A stretch of 64,000 nucleotides of DNA from assembly GCA_025642075.2 (NCBI GenBank), contig JAODUO010000133.1:254001-318000 (forward strand), written 5' to 3'. The position numbers and the translations under genes are program-made. How positions within the stretch are numbered: the first letter of the stretch is position 1; each line of letters opens with the position of its first letter. Below the pieces are notes generated by a model. The model made no database searches and was not told where the DNA came from. It saw only the letters and a program-made list of their open reading frames with translations. This DNA comes from Ridgeia piscesae. Lineage: Eukaryota; Annelida; Polychaeta; Sabellida; Siboglinidae. Positions 1 through 34,402 of the stretch are shown here, piece after piece.

Positions 1-330
1 CTTATATTACAATATGTTTACTTCATATTAGTTCAGTTTTATTTTACATTAAAATTGTTTTACACAGAATATCATTATACATTCGATATATCATTTAATT
101 CATAGTCATGAATCAAATATATACACTGCAGTTAACGTTACAATAACGAAATAAAGAAACACTGTTTTACAATATGTTTACTTCATATTACGTTCAGTTT
201 TATTTTACGATTAAAATTGTTTTACACAGAATTTGAACTCGAATTCTTTAGATTCGTAGTCTAGTCATGAACTCAAATACGTATGACACTGCAGTTAACG
301 TTACAATAACGACAACGTAATACAACTTAT
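1..330. repeat. Two-copy tandem repeat, ~160 bp unit
   Basis: A segment beginning ttacaatatgtttacttca at about position 7 recurs at about 167. It is followed in both copies by ttcagttttattttac, aaaattgttttacacagaat and gcagttaacgttacaataacga. The copies differ by small indels. No coding potential is seen. Confidence 0.7.
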
Positions 331-447
331 TTTTGTATTGTCGAGTGTTGCACATCAATGTCCCCGAGTTACTCACCTTTGGAGTGCGGGGCGGCATTCA
401 CATGGAATACTGAAAACAAATGATTTGTTTAGATAATGTCTCCGGTT

Positions 448-450
<3 letters not shown>

Positions 451-510
<60 letters not shown>

Positions 511-531
511 TATATAACATGTTTATCTCTT

Positions 532-606
<75 letters not shown>
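451..606. repeat. (AT)n microsatellite, two tracts
   Basis: Two long AT tracts, roughly 454-518 and 535-606, are separated by about 18 bp. The Ile-Tyr repeat reading frames across them are an artefact of the dinucleotide. Confidence 0.95.
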
Positions 607-607
<1 letters not shown>

Positions 608-654
608 TCTCGCCATCTCGAAGACCTGTACACCAAATACTTATAATAAAGACG

Positions 655-1975
655 AATATCCACAGCGTGGAAGAACGCTAAGATGGTGATCATCTTAAAG
701 AAGAGAAATAAAAAACCTCGAGAATTACAGACCGATATGTCTACTATCAAATGTCTATAAAGTACTCACGAAGGTACTAACGAAAAGATTAGACAAGACA
801 CTCGAAGAAAACCAGCTACGAGAGCATGCTGGATTCAGAAGCAGGTACCCAACGGCAGACCACATCCACGTCGTAAGCCAACTGAAGGAGAAGTGCCAAT
901 CATATTATATCCCACTCTGCATCGCATTCATCGACTACGAGAAAGCCTTCAACTCAGTGCAAACTCAAGCAGTACTGACCTCGCTTCAAGAGAAGGGGAT
1001 AACATATGTGTACATCGAACACCTGAAGAATATCTACACCAATAGTTCGATGACAGTCCACCTACACGAAGAGAGCAAAAAGATCGACATCAGGAGAGGA
1101 GTACGACAGAGAGATTCCATATCGCCCAAGCTGTTTACGGCAGCACTCGAAAGCATATTCCGACGAGTGACTTAGGAAACCAGAAGCTTGAAGTTAGACG
1201 GCGAATACCCTATTCTACTTCGCCTGGCGGACAATAATTATACTCAAATGCACTAATATACCACATGAACTCCACCAAATGCTACATGAATTAACTGAAG
1301 CAATTGAGAATCTCGGTCTGAAGATGAACAAATGGAAGACAAAGTTGATGATGGAAAACGTCACACCAATATATGTCAACAACACAACACAATTATGAAA
1401 GCTACATCTACCTGGGACAGAGACACAGCACCAAAGGCAAAAACCAAGACAATGGACATTCAAAGAAGAATCACGGCCGGATGGACAGCATTCGCCAAGC
1501 ACCGCGACATCTTCAAAGGGTATCATTGGAACATGGTTGAAGAGACAACTCTACATCTCATGCATACTTCCAGCAATGACATGCGGCGCGGAAACATGGG
1601 CACTCACAAACCAAGCAAAAAGCTAGCAGCCGCACAAAAAATGGAAAGGAATATGTTAAATAACACATACCGGGGCAGAAAAACAAACTTCTGGGTAAGA
1701 GAAAAGACAAATGTCACAGACGTGATTGAACAAGTCAGATGACGGAAGTGAACCTGGACAGGGCACGTCATCAGAATACGAGATAACGATTGACATTGCG
1801 TATATCTACCTGGAAACCCTACGAAAAGAAAAGACCCGGCGAGACGTTGGAAAGACGAACTAGACGACTATTTGAAGGGTACCATCTGGCAGAGGATAGC
1901 GCAAAATAGGCAGATGTGGAAGCAGCATGCTGAGGCCTTCGCCCAACCACGGGACACTATGTCTATTATAGCTGC
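655..1975 (+). pseudogene. Decayed non-LTR retrotransposon (LINE), reverse transcriptase and C-terminal part
   Basis: Conceptual translation in shifting frames gives recognisable LINE reverse-transcriptase blocks. These are LKNYRPI-like text near 725-745, AFIDYEKAFNSVQTQAVLTS near 925-980, RRGVRQRDSISPKLFTAALE near 1092-1150, and the C-terminal block with CGAETWALTNQAK, KMERNMLNNTYRGRKTNFWV and IEQVR at 1580-1740. It ends with a WQRIAQ-like tail near 1890. The family normally has a YADD/FADD catalytic box; here that region (about 1190-1240) reads as a disrupted LADNN, and several frameshifts and stops are present. It is a dead copy. The LINE clade is not resolved; similar sequences are common in animal genomes. 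The 3' end runs into a GT microsatellite. Confidence 0.8.
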
Positions 1976-2001
1976 ACAATGATAATGATGCTGAATAATG
2001 G

Positions 2002-2483
<482 letters not shown>

Positions 2484-2508
2484 ATGAGGGAAAAGTGGTT
2501 TAAAAATA

Positions 2509-2513
2509 ATTAT

Positions 2514-2556
<43 letters not shown>
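2509..2556. repeat. (AT)n microsatellite
   Basis: This is a short AT tract with one TAAT interruption. Confidence 0.9.
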
Positions 2557-2561
<5 letters not shown>

Positions 2562-2946
2562 ATACACTTGATGCGCCAGGCTTGCTGTTGAAAATGCGTA
2601 GTTTTTCTTTTGTAATTCACGTCATCATGTTCCAACACCCTGGATGTTCCAGGTGCATATACTATTTTTCTTATAACTCAGACACAGGAATAATGAATTA
2701 TTGCATATTATTACAGTAAACAGTCATGACATTACATTCCCATGACTTTGTATTAATATTCTTGTGACACTGAACAAGAAGTAACACGACGTCGTCTCTA
2801 AGCATAATATAAGTTGACAACATATAGGTTCATCGTACCTATCGCTTGGATGAACACGAATGCAATCACAGGTAACAACATTTTCTTATGGGTGTTTTCC
2901 TGACGTCCAACAAACTGGCCTAAAATATAAAAAGAAATCACGATGA

Positions 2947-3135
<189 letters not shown>

Positions 3136-3164
3136 TGCGTGTGTGAAAATGCGTGCGTGCATGT

Positions 3165-4490
3165 ATCAGTGTTGAACTGAAACTCTTAAAACCCTTATTT
3201 CCATGTGTTATGTAATATAACGACAAACCCGAAATCCCAAATTTGAAGAAACATTTTCAAAACTGATATTAAACGGGAGCTGTCGCGGTGCCCGCTTGGA
3301 AAAGTCTGTTTTCGGGAAATCTAAGAGGGGCAGAATCGTGAAGTCTGTTGTGGAAAACGTTGCCAACGGTTACCGCGATCGCCAGCGTTCTCAGCGTCAT
3401 TTACATGAAACCGCGCGATTGCGCTGCTCGAGATGACGACAAAACCACGACTGACGTCACGCTGGAGCAATAAATCCAAACCGGGCATCCTCGGGAGTTT
3501 CCGTAAAATGGCAAATTTAAAGGCTTTGTTTTGTGTCGTGTACTCTTATAAGATATTAAATATGTTGGCAATATCATCATTTGAAAGAGCTTCAACCAGT
3601 TGTTATTAGATTTCGTTCTCTGATGCTACTTTGTACTTTCACTGCATGTAATGTCTCATCACCGGGAATACGCGACACCAATTTCTACCCGCGACACGGA
3701 ATGTTTTTATCTATTTTTGAAAGTATTTCCCGCAAATGTCTCATTTTAACAATTCGTTTGCGTATTTGGAATTAAATAAGTGTTTTGCATATTGGTCTAC
3801 TTTGCAAATGTATTTATGAGTACCATTAAACAAAAGCTATTTAGGTTAGTAACTAATTAATGTTTACCTTTAGTACTAGTGTATTTCAGCGAGTATCATG
3901 TTTTCATTCCACAGCCAAATTTGAATCAGCCGAACATGCGTCGTTGAACGTGAACGAAAAAGACGTGCAACATCGATCACGTCACGAGTTTAATGTAATA
4001 AATAAATAAGTGCGCCAAATATACTTAGCCCAGTCCCAGATCATGTTTATTATAGGTAAGAAACACAAAACATATGTAGCCTAAATTCATATTACGTTAC
4101 ATCGGCACCTAATTTAACAAGAATTTAAGCAGTAGTTTTTGTTTATGAAATTCACGTTTCATGCCATGCCGCTGGACCTATGCCAAATTTGTCTAACTGT
4201 TTCTAATCATTCACAGCAAGATGATGACGGAGGTGACCGTTTAGGAGTCTGTATAGAATGTCCAATAATAAAATAAAATAAAAGTTATGGATTTTAAAAT
4301 ATATATATATACAAAGCCCCTAAAGCGAGAAACAGACTGGTTTCTTGTGTGTTATTCCGTTGTAATGTTAACTTTTTCAACATAGAGGAACACTCCTTTT
4401 TTCCAGTTCGCCACGGTTCCAGTTTGGCTTGCGATAAACGAAACGAGAAACTTCAAGTCGACGAAATACAGGCTGCTTTTCGCGCGATCT
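3165..4490. other. No gene seen
   Basis: Only short reading frames without family resemblance are visible in this 1.3-kb stretch. There is a minor AT tract near 4293-4310. Confidence 0.6.
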
Positions 4491-4491
4491 T

Positions 4492-4493
<2 letters not shown>

Positions 4494-4557
<64 letters not shown>
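4494..4557. repeat. (AT)n microsatellite
   Basis: This is a pure AT tract of about 64 bp that abuts the 5' side of the Penelope-like relic. Confidence 0.95.
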
Positions 4558-4559
<2 letters not shown>

Positions 4560-4561
4560 AA

Positions 4562-4940
4562 CATATTTTGGAAGCGATCTTGCGGACCAATTCGGGTTGT
4601 TGTGATTTCAACAGGAAGAATATTCGGCACGAGACTCGATGAACTCAACAAAAAAGAAGTTGAATCCATAACAACTAGACGCTTCACTCGGGAGACAAGA
4701 AAATGCTCGACAAAAGTATGACACAAATCGGCAATAACTGACCACATGGACAGACACAACTGTGTGACAGACTGGGAGGGAGCGAAAGTGGTGGATAGAG
4801 AGACGAACAGGTGTGTGCGTTGGATAAAAGAAGCCATCTGGATTAGGAAGACGGTATCAAGTATGAACAGAGGCGAGGGAGGCTACAGACTAAGTCACGT
4901 GTGGGGTATTCTGCTCGCCACGCCATCTAGCGAGCAGTGA
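4562..4940 (+). pseudogene. Penelope-like retroelement relic, GIY-YIG endonuclease end
   Basis: One frame, interrupted by a single TGA at 4719-4721, reads through two blocks. The first is a degenerate GIY-YIG core with FGTRLDELNKKEVESITTRR. The second carries SAITDHMDRHNCVTDWEGAK, then RWIKEAIWIRK, MNRGEGGYRLSHVW and a terminal stop. The pattern of His, Asp-Trp, Glu-Ala-Ile and Met-Asn-Arg is typical of the C-terminal endonuclease of Penelope-like elements. The catalytic GIY tyrosine region is degraded (VVVISTGR), so it is not active. Assignment rests on recognition of the motif, not on a search. Confidence 0.65.
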
Positions 4941-5470
4941 CAATTTAGTTCCCGTAGAAGGCCGCCGATGGTTATGTAATCATAAATTTTGCTTGAATAA
5001 TATACTTCCAACTTGATGAACATTTTCACGAATTTATCAAGACTGGCTCCACAGCCTGGGTTACTATCAATGACGGTTGTGAAATCCCACGGGTCTCTGA
5101 CTGGCCTAACAGGGGAACTGTGCGAGAGTTTGTGGACTATTGTGTCTAGCTCTAGACACCGGGATCGTAGCATCACCAGCGGAACACAAGTAACGATAGC
5201 TGGCCTACAAACCAACAGATGCCTCCAGCTGGGTCAGCAGACCCTGCTACCACTCCAGAAGGGTAGTCTTACGGTGACCGAAAAAAAGATTCAGCTGTTT
5301 GAAAATATTTGTCACTATTTGATTGTGAAATGGTCGTCACAGCAGCTGCACACACGTTCACCGGATGCTACGTGGGTGCATAGTTGTGGGGGAGGGGAAC
5401 CGTGCAGCTAATATGGCACTACTACAAACTGCCCATTCTCTTCACAAACTTGGTGACATTGATATGTGCA
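4941..5470. other. No gene seen
   Basis: There is unique-looking sequence here with a few short reading frames. None resembles a known family to me. Confidence 0.5.
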
Positions 5471-5499
5471 ATCGATGAGGTGATTGCAAACTCTAGCTA

Positions 5500-6012
5500 A
5501 AAAGTTGTTGCTCGAACTATTACGATATGACTTAAATCTAGCTCTTTCCCGCGTTAACAAAGCCCAATTCGACTGATCCGGTGTCACGACCCATCGGGAC
5601 ATGCATGCCACGCCTACTTCCGCGTTCCCAACAATCACGTGACTCACTCACTCAAGCGTAGCATGACTGTTTAGCCATGCGCAATTCGACTTCCTCCTAG
5701 TACAATTGCCCGACTCGAGCGTTGGAAGTGGCCGGCCATCATAGAACGTCGCTTCATGTAACAGACACGGCGTGTGACTAAGCCGTCGTCACGCGTGACT
5801 GGTTTCAAGAAACGCAAAGTTGAGTAGATCAGCCGGCCGAATTGTTGGCGTGTGTTTGCCTAAAAGACGCTGCAAGGTCCGCACTGGTAAACTCCAACGC
5901 GTTTCGCGGACGAAATAACACAGGTAAGTAGAGGAACAACACCTAATTCTGTTTAGTTGAGCGACGCCCCGGCGGTTCTGTTGTACCGGTTAGACTGCGT
6001 GTATTATCATTC
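5500..6012 (+). repeat. Repeat block B, copy 1
   Basis: This block shares long runs with 33,890-34,400. Examples are cgatatgacttaaatc, cacgtgactcac, gtcgtcacgcgtgactg, gagtagatcagccggccga, taaaagacgctgcaaggtcc and gagcgacgccccggcggttc, followed by the same ggttcgactgcgtgtattatc ending. It is CpG-rich compared with its surroundings. It could be an LTR or a promoter-bearing repeat, but no retroelement genes flank it. Confidence 0.8.
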
Positions 6013-6025
6013 GTATTATCATATC

Positions 6026-6029
<4 letters not shown>

Positions 6030-6073
<44 letters not shown>

Positions 6074-6078
6074 CATAT
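6030..6078. repeat. (AT)n microsatellite
   Basis: An AT tract of about 45 bp sits directly after repeat block B. Confidence 0.9.
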
Positions 6079-6144
6079 ATAAGCTAAATGTATGACGAGG
6101 CGTGGCGACATTCTCATGAGCACAGTAACAATATTGATTAGCCT

Positions 6145-6175
6145 GCTTGCATGCCTGCCTGCCTGCCTGCCTCCC

Positions 6176-6240
<65 letters not shown>

Positions 6241-6270
6241 CATGCATGCATGCATGTATGTATGTGTGTG
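6145..6270. repeat. (TGCC)n / (TGCA)n tetranucleotide array
   Basis: TGCC repeats run from about 6147 to 6240 with one CTCCCCC interruption. They grade into GCAT and GTAT units to about 6265. Confidence 0.95.
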
Positions 6271-6624
6271 TGTATCTGACTGTATGTGTCTGTCAGCACG
6301 CCCGCCCCTGCCTACCTATCAATAACAATTGAATACATTCCACCCGCTATCTTACCTACGTCTTTGCATATTCTACGCACTAGTTTATAAACTACTAGGT
6401 GCGCACATTATTATTACCATTAACTGTAACATTTCAGTCTTAACAAGTAGTAAGATACGAACTTGACATTGACTAGTGGCGTTAAATCAACACTGGTTTC
6501 TCGCAACAAAATTAATTTTATACAGGTGGACGGCTCCTATTCATGGCCACTATTTCAAATGTACAGGGATAATCAATGTTGCTACGCTAATCACATCTAT
6601 CACAAAATACGATCTCCTTATTCT

Positions 6625-6830
<206 letters not shown>

Positions 6831-6849
6831 TTGCACCCATGGAGATTAT

Positions 6850-7159
<310 letters not shown>

Positions 7160-7912
7160 TCTGCAACTTTCACACGTCCGACATTACAGTGCTATCATGC
7201 TTGGTTGTAAATCCTGGGTACGGACCAAGCATAACACTGCAATAACTGTGAGCAAACTACATCCAAAACAAATTAGAACATATTCACCGACAAATGAACT
7301 TGACGGAATAGCGGTTTGGCTTGATATCTCCTTGGATACATTTGTTTCATGTTCATGCTGTAAAGTAACGCTCTACAGACACGTGAACAAAAGCGGAAGT
7401 TTTGGTGCCGAGACACTATTTACTGGTACTAGATAAGCGTGTGACTCATATCGGATTGCCTCTGCTGTTCACGGTACCGATCAGGCTATTATTGATTTCC
7501 ATTCTGCATAGACAAAAGCTAGTATGTTGTTGTGATTCGTGACAGTCCCAAAGAGATTCCAACGCGGCATGCATATACGTCTCTCAATGTGGTCAATGTC
7601 CACACAGGCAGCACTACAGGCCCTAGAAGACACGACGCTGACCACGACTCTACCAACACTGTCACATTATTTCGCTCTTCTCTGTCTCGTCGTCTCAGAA
7701 GACAACATCGCCAATATCCACATTTAGTCGGATATCTACGTAGACGGCATGATATGCCCTAATCTACAGAAACTGTAGATTTATTTCGCGCTTCCCCGTC
7801 ATTGCCTTGACCTGAAAAGACAAAATCCCCTCTATTCTGATATCATTACGGTGATAACTGTCCAGATATTGATCATAATTAGCTGCATACGCAATCAACT
7901 AATGCATCCAAT

Positions 7913-8470
7913 CGACCGACCGACCGACCGACCGACCGACCGACCGACCGACCGACCGACCGACCGACCGACCGACCGACCGACCGACCGACCGACCGAC
8001 CGACCGACCGACCGACCGACCGACCGACCGACCGACCGACCGACCGACCGACCGACCGACCGACCGACCGACCGACCGACCGACCGACCGACCGACCGAC
8101 CGACCGACCGACCGACCGACCGACCGACCGACCGACCGACCGACCGACCGACCGACCGACCGACCGCACCGACCGACCGACCGACCGACCGACCGACCGA
8201 CCGACCGACCGACCGACCGACCGACCGACCGACCGACCGACCGACCGACCGACCGACCGACCGACCGACCGACCGACCGACCGACCGACCGACCACCGAC
8301 CGACCGACCGACCAACCGACACCGACCGACGACCGACCGACCGACCGACCGACCGACCGACCGACCGACCGACCGACCGACCGACCGACCGACCGACCGA
8401 CCGACCGACCGACCGACCGACCGACCGACCGACCGACCGACCGACCGACCGACCGACCGACCGACCGACC
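7913..8470. repeat. (GACC)n tetranucleotide array, ~560 bp
   Basis: This is a near-perfect GACC array of about 139 units with interruptions near 8166, 8293 and 8311-8332. Because four is not a multiple of three and no frame contains a stop, Pro-Thr-Asp-Arg and Val-Gly-Arg-Ser reading frames span it on both strands. They are not evidence of a gene. Confidence 0.97.
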
Positions 8471-8749
8471 TACCCACCGATTCGGTAAAGATGGAATACA
8501 GGTGGTATGCGTGGCCGATTGTTCCGTAAAATCATGTGACTGGACTGTCACCGACTGCTCATGTGAGTGTCAGGTTCGCGCACTAATATGGTGTATACAC
8601 ATACAGTGTGTACTGTAGGAAACCAATTGTGCGACAATGACTTGAATCGTGTTCCAACTCGTAGTCCTTTTTGTATGGCAAATCCTGGTATTTTGCTAAA
8701 CACCAAACAATGCCACCACGAACAACGTCGTGAATGTTTGTTGCAAACT

Positions 8750-9192
8750 TAATGTGTTGTAGTTGTGCGTGTGAGTGTAAATTATATACCTGCCAGTAAA
8801 TGCCTGATTATGGTAATTATTCACATGAATCGACAATTGGTTGTGGTCACGATAAGATGCATAAATACTTATCGTAGAGGTTCCTTAATGAGACACGAAG
8901 AACACAACTGCTGGCATTTATACCAAAGCAACCTTAATTCATTCGTGCTTACAAAGCAATAGTACTACAAGTGGCAATTTAAGAAGAATACAATAGGTAC
9001 ATGTTATGCAGACGTCGAGTTCTTCACCCGTGTCGCCCAGTGCGGATTCGTGCTGCTGTAATAGTGCAACCAAGCAGCGTATTACGTTATATAAAAACGT
9101 TATATACATCAGATGTATTTACGTGATGATTCTCATAAACATGTGTCAGGTTGTGTTTAATTTGACGTTTACTGTTAATTACAATTGAATTA
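8750..9192 (+). repeat. Repeat block D, copy 1
   Basis: The block aligns by eye with 46,930-47,345. Shared segments include cctgattat, cacatgaat, gtggtcacgat, cttatcgta or attatcgta, ccttaatgaga, cgaagaaca, tatgcagacgtc or tatgcagatgtc and gtatttac-tgatg. No coding frame is conserved between the copies. Confidence 0.7.
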
Positions 9193-9226
9193 TCAAATCA
9201 ACTATTACCTAGTAGCAACCTGACTA

Positions 9227-9423
<197 letters not shown>

Positions 9424-9723
9424 ACGTTAGATTATAATGAATTGAGCCCTGCTACACATACTAAGGTAACCGGATTAATTGTTAATCATTCGTTTGTCGG
9501 AATCTACGAAAGCTTTCAATGTGTGGGACATTATCCGGAAGTCAAGACCGCCGTAATTATTAGGCCCTTGTGACTGTGAATGAACTCCAAATATGAAGAC
9601 CTCCCTATATTATCAACACACAATAGGGAGAATAATCTGGTAATGTTTAAAACAGATACAGGTAAAGATAATGATCAAGTCTAAACGTTTATCACTTCCA
9701 CGGCTTATCACACAGACGAATGA

Positions 9724-9825
9724 GATGTCTCGTAGTCTTAGCTAGCGCCATCTTGTGGATAGTTTAGTGTGCGCAGTCAATGCATCATTATAGTAAACGG
9801 AACGTCTCTGTTTCTGTGCAGAACA
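9724..9825 (+). promoter_or_regulatory. Upstream region of gene 1 with probable 5'UTR splice acceptor
   Basis: The word agcgccatctt followed by atagttt recurs upstream of gene 2 near 51,520-51,540. The word cattatagtaaac plus a pyrimidine-rich stretch ending gcag lies four bases before the ATG here and in both gene 2 leader copies. The conserved acceptor suggests that a non-coding first exon is spliced in just before the start codon. No TATA box is claimed. Confidence 0.45.
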
Positions 9826-29619
<19,794 letters not shown>

Positions 29620-29929
29620 AGTAGCCAGTTGGTTTCGCCAGGCCGATCGATCAATGGTCCATTACAAATGGTTATGTATGTGTTGTGTGCCCATTGTGGG
29701 ATGAGTGTGATATCATAATCAAAAATAGTCACAGATCAGACGTGTTTGTCATCTTTTGCTACCACGAACCAGCTAGTAATCTACAAACTTGAGTAATCGT
29801 AAGAATAGTAGAGTATTCGTTCAGTTTAACTTACCTAATTCGCATGTTGACTGCAAAATCTTGTGTCCTGGATTTCTTGATTTCTCGATAGATTGACACA
29901 CAATTGGATGAAATTTAACGAAATTCCAG

Positions 29930-29959
29930 AATAAATTGTTCTTGTGAGATACCAATAAA
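29930..29959 (+). promoter_or_regulatory. Candidate polyadenylation signals of gene 1
   Basis: AATAAA occurs at 29,930-29,935 and 29,954-29,959, about 310-340 bp after the stop. Another lies at 30,336-30,341. Which one is used cannot be told from sequence. Confidence 0.4.
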
Positions 29960-30344
29960 CTAGCAAATAGTAGTTCATGTGCACAAAATGATTTTGTCTG
30001 GATGCTATACTCCTTAGAGTGTGTCAGTAGATTGTTCACCATAATCTTAGTATAACCAGCATCGTGCAGTTTCGCAGCAATTGAATTTTATTGATGTGGA
30101 CATTTGATTGTTTTATTAACTTACATTTGATCAACTGTGCTTTACAAATTTACATTTTATGTAACTTATTTATGCGGCCACTTAAAATTAATGATGTAAT
30201 TCCGTTTTATGGAATATTTTAAATTTTTTTTTATATACTTTATTTATGTTTATAATATATTTAAGACCTTTGGGCACGGTACGTTGGTATTTTATCTGGA
30301 AATTCTGAATGTATGGTATGTTATAATTGCATAATAATAAATTC

Positions 30345-31060
30345 TATTAGTTAAGTACTTCAAATGACAATTGTTCAATGGAAATTATACTTATTTGTGC
30401 AGCCCGTCACTAATGATGTGCCGACGTCAACAAGGATTCAACAGAGGGGCATTTAGGTCTCACAAATGGTCCCTTCAACAATGTTTTGTCGCTTCTTAAA
30501 CCGCTATGTGACGCCACTATCACACCACACCTTAAAGCAAGGGAGCCAGCCCCTAGGTTGCATTAATTCCTTTTTATGACTACAACATGCATGTTGAAGG
30601 TTTACTTCCTATCAAATCATGTGTTCGTACGGTACAGTGTTCGCAATTTGAAGGATTCCAACCGCAACACGATTAAACGGTAAAAAATCCACTTTAAAAA
30701 AAGTGATTAGCTATAATGTCGAGGCGAGCAATACCCTTTGATGTTTAACTTTCCCTCGTCCTAGATAACATACTTAATGTTACAAATTTCTGCTGGCAGA
30801 GGCCTTGGCAACTAGGCACCCTCCCTGAGTATTCGTTGTTACGCAGACTCCGCGGTGTGGCGCCACCAGGTATCGCTTCTACAACAACCTGGAATTATCT
30901 GTAATCGATGAGGGTGGACGGTTATCCATAGTTTGGACGTTGTTCTTTTCTTGTCTCCCTGCATTTCAGTTGTGAGTCTGGCTTTCATCCCGGCATAATC
31001 AGTCAGTTATTTTCTTATCATATATTATACCTAACACTTGTTTTTTGTTTATATCTGCTC
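30345..31060. other. Intergenic, no gene seen
   Basis: AT-rich unique sequence without a recognisable coding frame or repeat. Confidence 0.5.
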
Positions 31061-31074
31061 GCATAGTGTAAAGC

Positions 31075-31330
31075 AACGTTCCGCAAATTTGGCCCAGCTG
31101 GTCCGCTCATTCGCTCGCACTCACGCACTCATGCACACAAACACAAACACACACATTAACGCACGCACATAATGCACAAACGAATGCACGTTCGCATACA
31201 AGCATGCACGCGTACTGTAATATAACAAAGGGCAGCACCGATCATATGCAAACAATAAGTAGCAGAACAAGCTAAATCGATATGACTTAAATCCTAGCTT
31301 AGCTTTCCCTCGTGTAAGCCACGATACCTG
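31075..31330 (+). repeat. Repeat block B, 5' fragment (third copy)
   Basis: Shared with 33,745-33,935: ccgctcattcgctc, gcacgcgtactgtaat, caacaaagggcagca or equivalents, acaataagtagcagaacaa and cgatatgacttaaatcctag. Only the 5' part is present. Confidence 0.75.
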
Positions 31331-32160
31331 CGCTAAGTATAGGAAATGGTAAAGCTATATCAAACAATAGGCTAATGTTAGTTGGCTGAGCCGTAGAGCG
31401 GTTCTAGTAAAATGTGTAATTATGGTACTTCTGTTAGTTCTCTCCCGGAGACTACGTAGACACTCACTCAGCTAGCTGGATGATGTAGAGGTTCCAGGTC
31501 AAATTTACATTTAAACTCTCGTTTTGATATTTCAACACAATGAATATGGCCCGACAGATTATTAGCAACAGTTTAGGAAGCTGTGGAAGTTTCGACATCA
31601 CGCTGTCGAAACTCAACCGCTCATGCCAACACAATCATTTGGAAATGAAAATGCAGCATTGCTTTTGCATAATAATAATAATAATAACAACAAAAATGCA
31701 AAAATTATAATAGTTTGAAACAAGAATGTTTCATTATTTTCATGTCCGATCAAAGTGCTAATTCTTAGCATTGTTTGAGACTATCCCATAAGTCTTTGGT
31801 ATTTCTGTTTTGAAATGTCCAACGACAAATTACATCAAGAATGGTTTCTATTATTCGTTTGACGATTTTTAAGCGACGTGCGATATTTCTGCTCTCTAAA
31901 GAATAGTTACCCTAGTTTGAAAAACAAAGGTTTGCGGAACCATGTTATAAGACATTTTGGTATTTGAATGATTATTTGGTGTGTATTTTGAACAAATGTT
32001 TCTGGTTCCATGTACTCGATTTCTGGTAATAAGTGAAATTGCCTCAAATACTATTAATAACCCGTTTATTTAAAATAAAATTGCGAAGAAGAACTAATAG
32101 TTAAGAGTGGGGATTAGACCGTGGAAATATTGAGACTCTCAGACGTACGGACAGACAGAA
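31331..32160. other. Intergenic, no gene seen
   Basis: AT-rich sequence with a short (ATA)n near 31,670. No coding evidence. Confidence 0.5.

Positions 32161-32232
<72 letters not shown>
32161..32232. repeat. (AT)n microsatellite
   Basis: Pure AT tract of about 70 bp. Confidence 0.95.
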
Positions 32233-32236
<4 letters not shown>

Positions 32237-32359
32237 AAGTCTTATTACAATTTTCATTCGTTTCCTTACAAAACACATAATTAAATGTTAAACTCGTGTG
32301 TCAGACAGTAAGTATACATCTTCATATGAACGTTATATTGATTAGCTGTTATCAATAGA

Positions 32360-32570
32360 AAACGGCGCAAGCTTTCCTTGTCTGGTCTGGCCATGTCACT
32401 AGCCATGAGACACCATTTAAGCCGCTCTCTTGCTAGGTACTCAAGAGGCAAACTAAGACGGAGACGCTACAACAAACTGCATGACTGGATGCCATAGTAG
32501 ACCGTGAATGACCCGGTACTTGCAGAAGCTGACCGACCGCACTGGGAATATAGCGTAAGTTACGTAACGC
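32360..32570 (+). pseudogene. LINE C-terminal relic
   Basis: Shifting frames give LVWPCH followed by an ARYSRGKLRRRRYNKLHDWM-like block and LTDRTGNIA. This resembles the Trp-Gly-His-Val, basic linker and DRT-x-W tail at the end of many LINE ORF2 proteins. It has stops and frameshifts and is a weak match. Confidence 0.4.
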
Positions 32571-32618
32571 TATAGGGATTGTATACTGGTCTATATAATA
32601 ACTCTTTTCAAGAGATGT

Positions 32619-33744
<1,126 letters not shown>

Positions 33745-34402
33745 GCCCGCTCATTCGCTCTCACGCACGCATGCATACAAACACACGCACATAAGCACAA
33801 AGGCATGCACGTTCGCATGCAAGCATGCACGCGTACTGTAATGCAACAAAGGGCAGCACTGATTAGCAAACAATAAGTAGCAGAACAAACTAAATCGATA
33901 TGACTTAAATCCTAGCTTAGCTTTCCCTAGTGTAAGCACCCGGCAGGAACTCAGCTGATCCGGTATCGCGACCGACCGGGGCTTGCCACGCCTATTTCCG
34001 TCTTCCCGACAGTCACGTGACTCACGGCCGCTGAACCATGAATGGCATAACTGCCCAGCCATGCGCGACCTGACTCCCTCACGGTAACTGCCCGGCTTGA
34101 GCGGTGGGAGTCGCCGCCTGGCATACAACGTCACTTGCAGGCCCGACGGACATGCGCGGGTGGTTTAGCCGTCGTCACGCGTGACTGATTTCACGCACCG
34201 CAAAGGTGAGTAGATCAGCCGGCCGACTTTTCGGCGTGTGTTAGCCTAAAAGACGCTGCAAGGTCCGGGCTGGTGGCTCCAACGTGTTTCGCGAACGGAA
34301 TAGCACAGGTAAATAGAGGAATAGCACCTAGTTCTGTCTAGCCGAGCGACGCCCCGGCGGTTCTGTCGTACCGGTTCGACTGCGTGTATTATCGTACACA
34401 TG
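33745..34402 (+). repeat. Repeat block B, copy 2
   Basis: This is the longest copy. Its 5' part matches 31,075-31,330 and its 3' part matches 5,500-6,012, ending ggttcgactgcgtgtattatc. It is CpG-rich with gtcgtcacgcgtgactg and gagtagatcagccggccga shared. Confidence 0.8.

Noticed and set aside
7851..8618. Long reading frames of Pro-Thr-Asp-Arg (+) and Val-Gly-Arg-Ser (-) repeats
   Set aside because: They are products of the GACC array, which has no stop codon in any frame. Open frames occur on both strands and the flanks show no family similarity.
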